Shown piece after piece: positions 43,996-52,735 of a stretch of DNA of 64,000 bases (its first letter is position 1; every line of letters begins with the position of its first letter). The notes beneath the pieces were generated by a model that was not told where the DNA came from, searched no databases, and was given only the letters and a program-made list of their open reading frames with translations. Origin of the DNA: Aequoribacter sp049615385 (lineage in GTDB: Bacteria; Pseudomonadota; Gammaproteobacteria; Pseudomonadales; Halieaceae); assembly GCF_049615385.1 (NCBI RefSeq), contig NZ_JBMZFL010000007.1. One strand, given 5' to 3'. The translations under genes and the position numbers were made by a program.

Positions 43996-45699
43996 ATGAA
44001 ACCCTTATTGACCGCGACCTTCGCTCTACTTTTTTCTTTGGCGAGCTACGCCTCTGAGATCACAATTTATACCGCCCAATCCATCATAACCATGGAGCCA
44101 TCGCAGCCGCGCGCCACAGCTGTGGCGGTCCAGAACGGTCTGATTGTTGGAGTTGGCACCGAAGCCAGCCTAATGCCATGGGTCGACCGCTTTGGGGGTA
44201 AGATTGACCGACAATTAGAAGACATGACCGTGATGCCGGGCTTCATCGACCCTCACGTTCACCCCAGTCTGCCCGCGATTTTAACGCAACTCCCCTTCTT
44301 GGCTCCTGATGACTGGAGCTTGCCCACTGGCGAATTCCCCGGCGCCCTGACACCCGAGGATTACAAAAGCAAACTGATCGCGCTAGAAGCCAACCACGCT
44401 GACAGATCCAAACCCTTTGGCTCCTGGGGCTACCACGAGCTTTGGCATGGTCATGTCCGCCGCGCGGAACTCGATGCTTGGTTTGGAGACCGCCCCGTGT
44501 TTATCTGGCAACGATCTTTTCATGAAGTCATCTTTAATACCGCAGCACTTGACCACTTTGGTATTACCCAAGCCGATGCAGAAGCGGCACACGGCGAAGC
44601 CAATTGGGACGAGGGGCATTTTTGGGAAAACGGCCTGTTCGCAGTATTTCGCAACTTGGGCTATTTAATCGAGCCACACAACTACATGCGCGGCACCCAA
44701 AACTTTCTGGACATGGCGCATCAAGGTGGTGTGACGACCGCGGTCGATATGGGTCTGGGAATTTCCAGCGACCCCGACATCGAACTGCAATTGCTGAGTG
44801 GCATGGTGCAGCAGGCCAAAGCGCCTCTGCGATTAGTGATGACTCCCATAATTTCGAAGTTTATGCAGTCAGGAAAAACACCCGAACAAGCCCTAGAGCA
44901 GGTCAAACAATGGCAGCAAACTTACACCGGTCAAGTGTCGGTGCGAGATCATTTCAAGCTTATGGTGGATGGCGCCATTTTCTCGGCACTGGCGCAATTT
45001 AAAGCGCCGGGCTATTTAGACGGACACGAAGGCGTCTGGCTCGTGCCCGAAGCCGCACTTAAGGAATATGCCGAGGTATTTTGGCGCGCAGGCTTTCAGC
45101 TTCACGCCCATTCCAATGGCGACGCCGCGACCGAACGCACTTTGGATCTGGTAGAGTCACTGCTAACACACTTCCCGCGCCGAGATCACCGCTTTGCCAT
45201 CGAGCATTTCGCGTATGCGACCTCGGACCAAGCTAAGCGAATAAAAGCCCTAGGCGTGATGGTATCAGCCAACCCCTACTACCATTACATTCTGTCTGAC
45301 AGTTACGGCGAGCATGAAATCGGGCCATCACGCGCCGAGCAAATGGTGCGCTTGGGTACCTTAGAACGTTTGGGCGTGCCCTTTACCCTGCATTCGGATA
45401 CACCCATGGCACCACTCAAACCGCTAACGCTCGCTTGGAATGCGAGCAATAGACAAACCATTAATGGCCATCTGACTGGGCAAAATGAACGCGTATCACT
45501 AGACGCCGCACTGCGTGCAATTACCATAGATGCCGCTTGGGCTGTGGGCATGGAGACAGAGATCGGCAGTATAGCGGTCGGCAAAAAAGCGGACTTCACG
45601 GTTTTGGCGCAAGATCCCTATGAAGTCGGTGCATCTGGCCTAAAAGATATTGAGATACGAGGCACTATATTCGAGGGTCGCTTCGCCCCCGTCCACTAA
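43996..45699 (+). CDS. Exported amidohydrolase, YtcJ-like
   Basis: A 567-residue amidohydrolase-3 family protein with a signal peptide (LLTATFALLFSLASYAS). The landmarks are MPGFIDPHVHPSLP near residue 80, DHFKLMVDGAIFSALAQF near 317, QLHAHSNGDAATERTLDLVE near 365 (metal and proton-transfer histidines), FAIEHFAYAT near 400 and LHSDTPMAPL near 465. It starts 13 bases after the other amidohydrolase, so both are likely co-transcribed. Substrate not known. Its stop overlaps the converging DUF2288 gene by four bases. Confidence 0.87.
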   Translation: MKPLLTATFALLFSLASYASEITIYTAQSIITMEPSQPRATAVAVQNGLIVGVGTEASLMPWVDRFGGKIDRQLEDMTVMPGFIDPHVHPSLPAILTQLPFLAPDDWSLPTGEFPGALTPEDYKSKLIALEANHADRSKPFGSWGYHELWHGHVRRAELDAWFGDRPVFIWQRSFHEVIFNTAALDHFGITQADAEAAHGEANWDEGHFWENGLFAVFRNLGYLIEPHNYMRGTQNFLDMAHQGGVTTAVDMGLGISSDPDIELQLLSGMVQQAKAPLRLVMTPIISKFMQSGKTPEQALEQVKQWQQTYTGQVSVRDHFKLMVDGAIFSALAQFKAPGYLDGHEGVWLVPEAALKEYAEVFWRAGFQLHAHSNGDAATERTLDLVESLLTHFPRRDHRFAIEHFAYATSDQAKRIKALGVMVSANPYYHYILSDSYGEHEIGPSRAEQMVRLGTLERLGVPFTLHSDTPMAPLKPLTLAWNASNRQTINGHLTGQNERVSLDAALRAITIDAAWAVGMETEIGSIAVGKKADFTVLAQDPYEVGASGLKDIEIRGTIFEGRFAPVH

Positions 45700-46055
45700 G
45701 CCAAGTTTTTGTGCTGCACCAAGATCCACGGTGCTGCGACCGTCACCCAAAGCGTTTGATCGTTTTCGTACCACACAAGCGCCTGCTCGTCGGTCGCGGG
45801 TGCGATGAAACCTTGCTCTATCCAAGCGGCAAACTGAGCGGAGTTATCCAAACCTAACTGCACCGCCACTGCAATCAAATCGAGCTCTGCGGACACAACA
45901 ATCACACTGCCGCGAGCGTAATAGGTTTGCATCTCGCGCCAAGGCATTTTTGCCGTTTGCTTTAAAAACTCGCTTTGCAGCAGTTGCTCGCGCTCGGAGG
46001 TAGTCAGGCTCGCCAGATCGACATCCGGCACATCAAAAGAGGGCTTATCAGACAC
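45696..46055 (-). CDS. DUF2288 family protein
   Basis: A 119-residue cytoplasmic protein of the DUF2288 family, recognisable from LLQSEFLKQTAKMPWREMQTYYARGSVIVVS and AVQLGLDNSAQFAAWIEQGFIAPAT. Function unknown. It begins five bases after the glyoxalase-like gene ends, so the two are probably co-expressed. Confidence 0.85.
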   Translation of the reverse strand: MSDKPSFDVPDVDLASLTTSEREQLLQSEFLKQTAKMPWREMQTYYARGSVIVVSAELDLIAVAVQLGLDNSAQFAAWIEQGFIAPATDEQALVWYENDQTLWVTVAAPWILVQHKNLA

Positions 46056-46060
46056 CGAAC

Positions 46061-46711
46061 TTACCCATAGCGCGAATCAGCAACGAAAGGGTTCGTCTGA
46101 CGCTCTTGCCCAAAGGTCGACGTTGGCCCGTGACCCGGTACAAAGGTAATGTCATCGCCCAGCGGAAATAACTTGTCTCGGATAGAGTGGATAAGATCAT
46201 CGTGCTTGCTCATTGGGAAATCAGTGCGACCGATTGAACCCTGAAAAATCACGTCGCCCACCCAAGCAATACGGTTTTCGTCACTCACAAAAACCACATG
46301 TCCTGGTGTATGCCCCGGACAGTGGATAACCTGCAGTTCGACCTCACCCACTTTTACCGTGTCACCGTCGTGTAGCCAGCGATCAGGCGTAAATGCATCG
46401 GCATGAGGAAAGCCCGCCATTTTGCAATATTCGGGCAGTTGATCAATCCAGAACTTGTCGGCGGCTTCTGGCCCCTCGATAGGTACTTCGAGTTTATCGC
46501 GCAGCTCAGCGGATACACCGCAATGATCCAAATGCCCATGGGTTAAGATAATTTTTTCGATCGTGGCACCCATTTGCTCGGCCGCTGACAAAATACGATC
46601 GATATCACCACCTGGGTCAACAACTGCGGCTTTACCGGTCGCTTGACACTGAATAATCGAGCAGTTTTGTTGGTAAGGGGTTACCGGCACCACCGAGACT
46701 TTAATCGACAT
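46061..46711 (-). CDS. Glyoxalase II-like metallo-hydrolase (YcbL type)
   Basis: A 216-residue MBL-fold protein with all ligands in place: ILTHGHLDHCG near residue 56, IHCPGHTPGHVVFV near 128, WVGDVIFQGSIGRTDFP near 150 and FVPGHGPTS near 190. The length fits the short YcbL-type glyoxalase II group, which lacks the long C-terminal domain of GloB. Likely hydrolysis of S-lactoylglutathione or a related thioester. Confidence 0.88.
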   Translation of the reverse strand: MSIKVSVVPVTPYQQNCSIIQCQATGKAAVVDPGGDIDRILSAAEQMGATIEKIILTHGHLDHCGVSAELRDKLEVPIEGPEAADKFWIDQLPEYCKMAGFPHADAFTPDRWLHDGDTVKVGEVELQVIHCPGHTPGHVVFVSDENRIAWVGDVIFQGSIGRTDFPMSKHDDLIHSIRDKLFPLGDDITFVPGHGPTSTFGQERQTNPFVADSRYG

Positions 46712-46734
46712 AGTTACTAACCTTGTTGTTCATA

Positions 46735-48021
46735 CTAAGCTTCACGAGCGTCTAGCGTGTCTGCAGATGCGTGGTAAATTTCCTGATCGAGCTGACCCTC
46801 AGATTTTGCCACAACCACACTCGCCACCGCATCACCCGTGACATTAATTACGGTTCGAATCATGTCCAACAAACGATCTACCCCAATAATTAGGGCAATA
46901 CCCTCTACCGGCAAACCGGCCTGCTCAAGCACGAGTGCAAGAGTGATCAAACCCACGCCGGGTACGCCTGCTGTGCCAATCGAGGCCAAGATAGCAGTGA
47001 CCACAACGCCAAAAAGGGCGGCCATCGACAAATCGATACCATACACTTGAGCAATGAATATAGTGGCCACGCCTTGCATGATGGCTGTGCCATCCATGTT
47101 TATCGTTGCTCCCAGCGGGACCGTAAAACCTGCAACCGAGTTATGCACACCCAAACGGTGCTCGACTGTGCGCAGTGTCACGGGGATGGTCGCACCCGAC
47201 GATGAAGTACTGAACGCAAAAGCCCATACTGGGCGCATTTTCTGCAGCAACACAACGGGAGAAAGCCCCGCAAGTACACGCAGAAGCGTTGGGTAAACCA
47301 CTAGACCATGAAATACAAGTATGGCGGCTAGAGTAAAGAAGTAACCCGCTAAATCCAGAATCGCGGAAGCCCCCATGCCGGCAAACAGCTTACTCAAGAG
47401 AGCAAAGACACCGTAGGGCGCCACTTCCATCAAGATCGACACCATGCGCATCACTACGGCTTCGGCATCGCGGAAAAAACCTGTTAACCGCCGACCTGGC
47501 TCACCGGCGTGTGACATGGCGTAACCGAATAACAGAGCAAATACGATAATCTGCAACATGTTCGCTTCGGCCATGGCTTTGACCGGGTTGGTTGGAAAAA
47601 TATTCACAATCACATCGGTCAGTGGCGGCGCAGGTTTGGGCACAAACTCCGCACTCGTTTGCAAATTCATACCCTCGCCCGGCGCGACGATCGAAGCGAC
47701 GAGTAAGGCGATGGTCACCGCCAAGCCGGTGGTAAATAGGTAAAACACGATAGTTTTGCCGGCAATAGGCCCCATGCGCGCGCTGTCGCCTAAGGCACTA
47801 GCACCACAGATCAGGGAAACAAGGACTAGAGGGACAACCAAAAGCTTTAGAGAGGCGACAAAAATTCGTCCCAGAACATCAAATACGCCATCTACTAAAT
47901 AGGTTTGTATTGCCGCACCAAAACTTGTCCCCAACGCATTGGTACTCAACAGTAAATTCAGCAGTGACCCCATGGCGATGCCCAAAACCATCGCCAGTAA
48001 AATTCTATTGGTTAAACTCAT
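46735..48021 (-). CDS. Dicarboxylate/amino acid:cation symporter
   Basis: A 428-residue inner-membrane carrier of the DAACS/EAAT family (GltP/DctA-like). The ATG at 48021 has AAGGA six bases upstream. The serine-rich re-entrant loop FAFSTSSSGATIPVT, the NMDGTA motif (TM7) and the second re-entrant ASIGTAGVPGVG are all present, with eight predicted helices. It imports glutamate, aspartate or C4-dicarboxylates with Na+ or H+. Longer readings using an upstream TTG would overlap the next gene and are rejected. Confidence 0.92.
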   Translation of the reverse strand: MSLTNRILLAMVLGIAMGSLLNLLLSTNALGTSFGAAIQTYLVDGVFDVLGRIFVASLKLLVVPLVLVSLICGASALGDSARMGPIAGKTIVFYLFTTGLAVTIALLVASIVAPGEGMNLQTSAEFVPKPAPPLTDVIVNIFPTNPVKAMAEANMLQIIVFALLFGYAMSHAGEPGRRLTGFFRDAEAVVMRMVSILMEVAPYGVFALLSKLFAGMGASAILDLAGYFFTLAAILVFHGLVVYPTLLRVLAGLSPVVLLQKMRPVWAFAFSTSSSGATIPVTLRTVEHRLGVHNSVAGFTVPLGATINMDGTAIMQGVATIFIAQVYGIDLSMAALFGVVVTAILASIGTAGVPGVGLITLALVLEQAGLPVEGIALIIGVDRLLDMIRTVINVTGDAVASVVVAKSEGQLDQEIYHASADTLDAREA

Positions 48022-48086
48022 ACTAGGTCCTTTTTTGTGCCCCATTGCAACCCTTGCACCGACAGATTGCAAGCCCTGGATCGGCT

Positions 48087-48770
48087 TTAACTGTTGTGGC
48101 CTACTGCTTTGGATAAGCGAGGACAACAAAACAGCCGCGTAATGACCTCGTCAAGGTCATCCGTCAGCGTAATCAAATCGAGATCCAAGGGACCGATATA
48201 GTGCTGACGTACCATCTGATCACGGACGAACTGCAATAGGGGGTCAAAGAATTCAGTGCCCACGAGGATAATCGGACGCTTATCCAGCTTACCCGTCTGC
48301 ATCAGAGTTAATAACTCGAATAACTCATCGGTTGTACCAAACCCGCCCGGAAAAGCAACAAAGCCTAGAGCATAGCGAATCAGCAGAAATTTTCGGGTAA
48401 AAAAATAGCGAAACTCCAAACCCATACTCAAGTAAGGGTTGGGGTGCTGCTCTTTGGGCAGCGTAATATTTAGACCCACACTCAAGCCACCCGCCTCAAG
48501 CGCACCGCGATTAGCGGCCTCCATCACACCGGGACCACCTCCGGTAATCACGCCAACACCCCGCTCTGCCAAGGCTTTGCCAAGTGCGTAAGCGCTAACA
48601 TACTCCCATGACTGCACCGATGAACGCGCCGAGCCAAATACCGTAACAGCAGGGCCAATTGACTGCAGTTCGCGGATACCGTGCTCTAATTCTGCCTCAA
48701 TGCGATCGAGCCGTTGACGTTCGTCGTCACTGAAATGATGTTGGGGGTCGACAAAATCGATCGGGCTCAT
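48087..48770 (-). CDS. LOG family protein (nucleotide 5'-phosphoribohydrolase-like)
   Basis: A 227-residue Rossmann-fold protein of the LOG/TIGR00730 family. VTVFGSARSS near residue 43, GVITGGGPGVMEAANRGAL near 73 and the catalytic FPGGFGTTDELFE near 140 are all present. Bacterial members hydrolyse nucleoside monophosphates, and plant ones activate cytokinins. It follows the c-di-GMP gene on the same strand with a 34-base gap. Confidence 0.92.
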   Translation of the reverse strand: MSPIDFVDPQHHFSDDERQRLDRIEAELEHGIRELQSIGPAVTVFGSARSSVQSWEYVSAYALGKALAERGVGVITGGGPGVMEAANRGALEAGGLSVGLNITLPKEQHPNPYLSMGLEFRYFFTRKFLLIRYALGFVAFPGGFGTTDELFELLTLMQTGKLDKRPIILVGTEFFDPLLQFVRDQMVRQHYIGPLDLDLITLTDDLDEVITRLFCCPRLSKAVGHNS

Positions 48771-48804
48771 GGTGTATTGCGTCCAAAGGCCCGTTTGCGG
48801 CCTT

Positions 48805-50088
48805 CTATATCAGGGATTTTTTGCCATTATCGCGCATCCATGCTTCGAATGCATCGACCGGCAAAGGTCGAGAAAAATAATACCCCTGAATGTAATCGCA
48901 ACCGAGCGCTTTCAGAAGATCGCAGGTGGCACGATCTTCAACGCCCTCGGCCACCACTGTAAGACCAAACTGATGAGCAATGTAGATCATGATCTTCACC
49001 AGCTCGAGGTCATGACCACCATCGATCAAATGATCGATAAATGACTTGTCAATTTTAAGCTCATCAGCGGGAATGTGCTTAAAGTAGGACAGCGATGAGT
49101 AGCCTGTACCAAAGTCATCAATGGATAACGTCGTACCCAGTTCACGCAACTTTAGCAAATTATCAAAACCAGACTCTTTGTCCTCGATAAAGCCGCCTTC
49201 GGTAATCTCAAGTGCAAAACGATCTGAGCTAACGCCCCATATGGCTAGGGAGTCTTTAACTAAGCCGTGCAAGTCGGGATTCGCGACCAAGCTTGCTTGA
49301 ACATTCACGGCGAGTTGAACATCCATGCTGGACTGCCACTCTTTTGCCTGGCGCATCGCGCGATGAATAACCCACTTTGCTAAGGCGTAACCGCGCCCCG
49401 AGGATTCCGCGAGGTTGACCGCATACTCTGGTGAAATAAAGGTACCATCGTCTAACTGCCAACGCAGTAACGCCTCGGCCGCATCGGGACGACCGGTATG
49501 CAGATTAATCTTGGGCTGGTAATACAACTGGAAAGCGTTGTTATGCAGACTTTCGTAAAATAAACGCTCTAACTCCACGTCTTGCTCAGAAGGCAACTCG
49601 GTGCCAAGCAAATCCTCAAGATTACGCTCTTTACCCTGTTTCGCCGCCGACAGCGAAACCTCGGCCGCAGCCAGCATGTCCATCACCGGCAACACACAAC
49701 CCTTGTTGACAACCACGCCCTGCTTAATAATGATCGGCATGACGCCGTCACCTAGCATGAGTGCCTCTTCGAGAATCGTCTGCACTCGGTTCATCGCCAG
49801 CGCGATAAACGCAGGGTTATTTAAACCCGGTAGGATATAGGCGAATTGACGACCACCGATCCGAAAGACCGTATCGGGCAGCTTTGTTACCCCCAGCAGA
49901 GCCTGCTTGGCTTCTCTTAACACCGCATCGCCACGGTCGTACCCGTAGGAGTGGTTAATACGAGCTAGATTGCTCAAATCAATAAGCAAAAGACCCACAT
50001 TATCTTTGTTGCGATACCCCTCTTTTACCGCGAGGTCCAGTGCAGCGACAAATCGCTCTCGCTCGATCGGGGCAACGGAAGCAGACAT
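48805..50088 (-). CDS. EAL phosphodiesterase with inactive GGDEF domain
   Basis: A 427-residue cytoplasmic protein. The N-terminal GGDEF domain (about 10-150) has IGGRQFAYIL in place of GGDEF, so cyclase activity is not expected. The EAL domain (about 175-420) has the residues for c-di-GMP hydrolysis: AAEALLRW, VNVQ, LEITE, IDDFGTGYSS, ELKIDKSF and VAEGVE. No membrane helix or signal peptide is present. It starts two bases after the HD-GYP gene, so two putative c-di-GMP-handling proteins form one transcript. Confidence 0.92.
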   Translation of the reverse strand: MSASVAPIERERFVAALDLAVKEGYRNKDNVGLLLIDLSNLARINHSYGYDRGDAVLREAKQALLGVTKLPDTVFRIGGRQFAYILPGLNNPAFIALAMNRVQTILEEALMLGDGVMPIIIKQGVVVNKGCVLPVMDMLAAAEVSLSAAKQGKERNLEDLLGTELPSEQDVELERLFYESLHNNAFQLYYQPKINLHTGRPDAAEALLRWQLDDGTFISPEYAVNLAESSGRGYALAKWVIHRAMRQAKEWQSSMDVQLAVNVQASLVANPDLHGLVKDSLAIWGVSSDRFALEITEGGFIEDKESGFDNLLKLRELGTTLSIDDFGTGYSSLSYFKHIPADELKIDKSFIDHLIDGGHDLELVKIMIYIAHQFGLTVVAEGVEDRATCDLLKALGCDYIQGYYFSRPLPVDAFEAWMRDNGKKSLI

Positions 50089-50090
50089 AA

Positions 50091-51326
50091 CTACAGTTGA
50101 ATTCCCGCCATGTCGATGCCGTAAGCATCAGGCTCGAGGGAATTGACAATATCCAGAGGCTGACCGTCCTCGGCATGAGTCATCTCCAACAAGTTGATGG
50201 TCTGCACGTCCATAACCGGATTTTTATTGGCGTCTAACAAAATCATCACTTTGGGCCGTAAGCGTCGAGTTCGATACTCCGACAACACAACACCCACTTG
50301 ACCCGATGACAACTCAACCAAGGTCCCAGCCGGATAAATCCCAACCGCCTGAATAAATTCTTCCACCAACTCTGCCTGGAAATCGATGTCTCGCCACTCG
50401 TATAACATTTTAATAGCCATCGAGGGAGGTAAGGCTTTGGCGTAACTGCGGTGACTGGTAATAGCGTCATAACAATCTACAATGGCTGCTATTCGAGCGA
50501 AAATGGGGATCTGATCGCCTTTCAGGCCTTTGGGGTAACCCGAACCATCGTGGCGCTCGTGGTGGTACTCGATCATCTCAAGCACATCTTTGTTCATCAG
50601 TCCGCTTTTTTTAACAGCGTCTAAACCAAGGTTGACGTGACTTTGCACCGTCTGAAATTCTTGGTCGGTTAGCTTACGCTTAGCATCGATCAGCTCTTTA
50701 TCAACCTGTAACTTACCCACATCAAATAGCAGCCCGCCAATCGCCAAAGACCGCAAATCAGGCTTGGGAAGACCCAGCTGACGACCAAGCGCCACCGCCC
50801 AAATAGAGCAGCCAATGGAGTGCTGATAGGTATAGGTATCGGCTTGTTTCATGCGCGCCAGCCAAATACACGCATCGGGGTTACGGGTGATACTCTCAAC
50901 CATAGGTTCAACTGAACGCTTCACTTTGACAACGTCCAGGCCACTGCCTTTACTGACGCTGTCAAAAATATTCGTCACCCCAGTCGTTAGGGTAGTTATT
51001 GCCTGACGCGCCTTGGGGTACTCATCGCCAAATTGGCCGGCATCGCGGTAATCGCTAAGACTGCGGTTAGGAAATAGCTCTTGTCTGGTTTTGCGAGGGC
51101 GTGAGACCGGTGCTGAACGCTTTTTTGTTGTTTGCTCGGCCACTTCGCTTTTTTCAAAATCGACGTAGACGAACTCGCAGAACTTGCTGATTTTGTCGAT
51201 ATCGCGCTGCGACTTCAGCAAAAAACCTTGCAGAGCGAAGGGGGTCTCCAGCCACGGCCTGTCTAGACTGGAGACGTACATCCCAATCTTCAAATTGTCG
51301 ACGGTAACTTTGCGGATTTGAATCAT
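50091..51326 (-). CDS. HD-GYP-type protein with altered HD motif
   Basis: A 411-residue protein: N-terminal DUF3391 domain (about 1-65), a basic linker (about 66-100), and an HD-GYP domain (about 140-370). The GYP part is normal (YHHERHDGSGYPKGL near residue 250). The metal-binding HD motif is LLFDVGK (residues 199-205), where active members have LLHDIGK, so the first metal-ligand histidine is replaced by Phe (codon TTT). Metal binding and c-di-GMP hydrolysis are therefore doubtful, and a regulatory or binding role is more likely. It heads a two-gene operon with the EAL gene. Confidence 0.88.
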   Translation of the reverse strand: MIQIRKVTVDNLKIGMYVSSLDRPWLETPFALQGFLLKSQRDIDKISKFCEFVYVDFEKSEVAEQTTKKRSAPVSRPRKTRQELFPNRSLSDYRDAGQFGDEYPKARQAITTLTTGVTNIFDSVSKGSGLDVVKVKRSVEPMVESITRNPDACIWLARMKQADTYTYQHSIGCSIWAVALGRQLGLPKPDLRSLAIGGLLFDVGKLQVDKELIDAKRKLTDQEFQTVQSHVNLGLDAVKKSGLMNKDVLEMIEYHHERHDGSGYPKGLKGDQIPIFARIAAIVDCYDAITSHRSYAKALPPSMAIKMLYEWRDIDFQAELVEEFIQAVGIYPAGTLVELSSGQVGVVLSEYRTRRLRPKVMILLDANKNPVMDVQTINLLEMTHAEDGQPLDIVNSLEPDAYGIDMAGIQL

Positions 51327-51687
51327 TAGCGACTAGGCACAATCATAAAAACACAATGCATAGTATACCCCACACAAACGGAAAACGACTTTATTTACAA
51401 AATTCTCTACCGAAAAATTGATGCGAGCCATCGCAATATCTGAGTTTTCTCTTATTCTCGTGAATGGCCGAACATCCAATAAAATGAATCGTTTTGATTT
51501 AAATAATTCAATTTATAAAAGATCTGTGGCCTCATAAGATGAGGCAGATCAAAGACAGGCGCTCCGACCGATAAATAGGCGTGCCCAAAGTAGATTATTA
51601 CGTAGTATCAAAGGACCAAAGCGGTACGGCAGCCAACAGGAAAAACGGCTCTTTACGCTAACGAACCAGGACGACTAGGAGAGCAAA
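51327..51687. other. 361-base divergent intergenic region, HD-GYP gene and dps
   Basis: This AT-rich gap holds the promoters of two divergent genes. On the plus strand a sigma-70-like pair, TTTTGA at 51492-51497 and TATAAA at 51514-51519 (16-base spacer), could drive dps. A strong hairpin is at 51521-51550. No open reading frame or tRNA is visible. A good AGGAG lies ahead of the dps ATG. Confidence 0.45.
51521..51550 (-). terminator. Stable hairpin with T tract on the minus strand
   Basis: GATCTG plus GCCTCAT pairs with ATGAGGC plus AGATC around a three-base loop, with a small bulge. On the minus strand it is followed at once by TTTTATAAATT, the form of an intrinsic terminator, about 190 bases before the HD-GYP start. 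On the plus strand it would lie in the dps leader. It might be a leader or attenuator, or end a short RNA. Confidence 0.4.
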
Positions 51688-52155
51688 ATGAACATTAATA
51701 TTGGAATTAAAGAGACTGACCGTCAGGCAATCGTACAAGGTTTAAGCGTGTTACTTGCTAACACCTACACGCTGTACCTCAAAACCCACAACTACCACTG
51801 GAATGTCACAGGCCCCATGTTCAACACCCTGCATTTGATGTTCGAGCAACAGTATACCGAGCTGGCCACTGCGGTCGATGAAATTGCCGAACGGATTCGT
51901 GCTTTGGGCGAGTTCGCTCCCGGGTCATACAGCGCTTATGCGGCGCTCACCTCAATTCCAGAAGATAGCTATATCCCATGCGCGGAAGATATGATTAAAA
52001 ATCTGGTTGAGGCTCAAGAAACCATTGCTCGCCAAGCGCGCGAAGTGATTGCTATTGCCAGCGAGGTCAGCGATGAACCCAGTGCCGATTTGCTGACGCA
52101 ACGCATGCAAGTACACGAAAAAACCGCCTGGATGTTGAGAAGCCTGATTGCCTAG
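51688..52155 (+). CDS. dps: Dps family DNA-binding ferritin
   Basis: A 155-residue mini-ferritin that forms a dodecamer, oxidises iron and protects DNA in starvation. The ferroxidase residues lie in THNYHWNVTGPMFNTLHLMFEQQYTELATAVDEIAERIRALG (His, His, Asp and Glu ligands). It has a short N-terminus without a lysine-rich tail, so DNA binding may be weak. AGGAGAG seven bases before the ATG supports the start. It stands alone with a long leader. Confidence 0.94.
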   Translation: MNINIGIKETDRQAIVQGLSVLLANTYTLYLKTHNYHWNVTGPMFNTLHLMFEQQYTELATAVDEIAERIRALGEFAPGSYSAYAALTSIPEDSYIPCAEDMIKNLVEAQETIARQAREVIAIASEVSDEPSADLLTQRMQVHEKTAWMLRSLIA

Positions 52156-52236
52156 TATCACAGCCGGGCGCACCGCAGCCTAGGCAGCACAAATCGAAGA
52201 CGCTAGACTGGCCGTTATTCAAACGCGAGTGTAACC

Positions 52237-52722
52237 ATGGCCGAGTTCAAGATCTTATTCGTGTGCCTAGGCAACATCTGCCGCTCACCCGCGGCAGAAA
52301 ACATATTCCGGGACTTTATCGACAGCGAAAAACGGCCTTTTACCGTGCACATCGACTCGTGTGGCACCGCCTCTTATCATGTTGGCGAGCCGCCCGACCA
52401 ACGCATGCAAGATCGACTCAGAGCATACAACCACAGCTATCAGGGGTGTGCGCGCCAATTCGAACGGGGGGACTTCGATCGGTTCGATCTCATCGTCGCG
52501 ATGGATCGCAACAACCTTACCGACCTGCAAGCGCTTATCCGTCAACCCGCGGACTCGGCTAAGCTACGCTTGTTCTCGGACTTTTTACCCAACAGAGCAC
52601 CCAAAGACGTGCCCGATCCTTACTACGGGGGCACCAAGGGCTTTGACACGGTGATTACTATGCTCGAGGATGGCTGTGGTGGTATTCTGCATGCGCTGTG
52701 CAAAAATCCTGAAATAGAATAA
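52237..52722 (+). CDS. Low-molecular-weight protein-tyrosine phosphatase
   Basis: A 161-residue phosphatase. The catalytic P-loop CLGNICRS is at residues 10-17, after ILFV, and the acid-base aspartate is in DVPDPYYGG near residue 128. The family includes arsenate reductases, but the DPYYGG loop favours phosphatase activity. It acts in the cytoplasm on phosphotyrosine proteins. The next gene starts 14 bases later. Confidence 0.93.
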   Translation: MAEFKILFVCLGNICRSPAAENIFRDFIDSEKRPFTVHIDSCGTASYHVGEPPDQRMQDRLRAYNHSYQGCARQFERGDFDRFDLIVAMDRNNLTDLQALIRQPADSAKLRLFSDFLPNRAPKDVPDPYYGGTKGFDTVITMLEDGCGGILHALCKNPEIE

Positions 52723-52735
52723 CTAGGAGCAGACC

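Noticed and set aside
48022..48129. Upstream extension of the symporter from a TTG
   Set aside because: It overlaps the LOG-family gene, while the ATG at 48021 has a good ribosome-binding site and the expected N-terminus.
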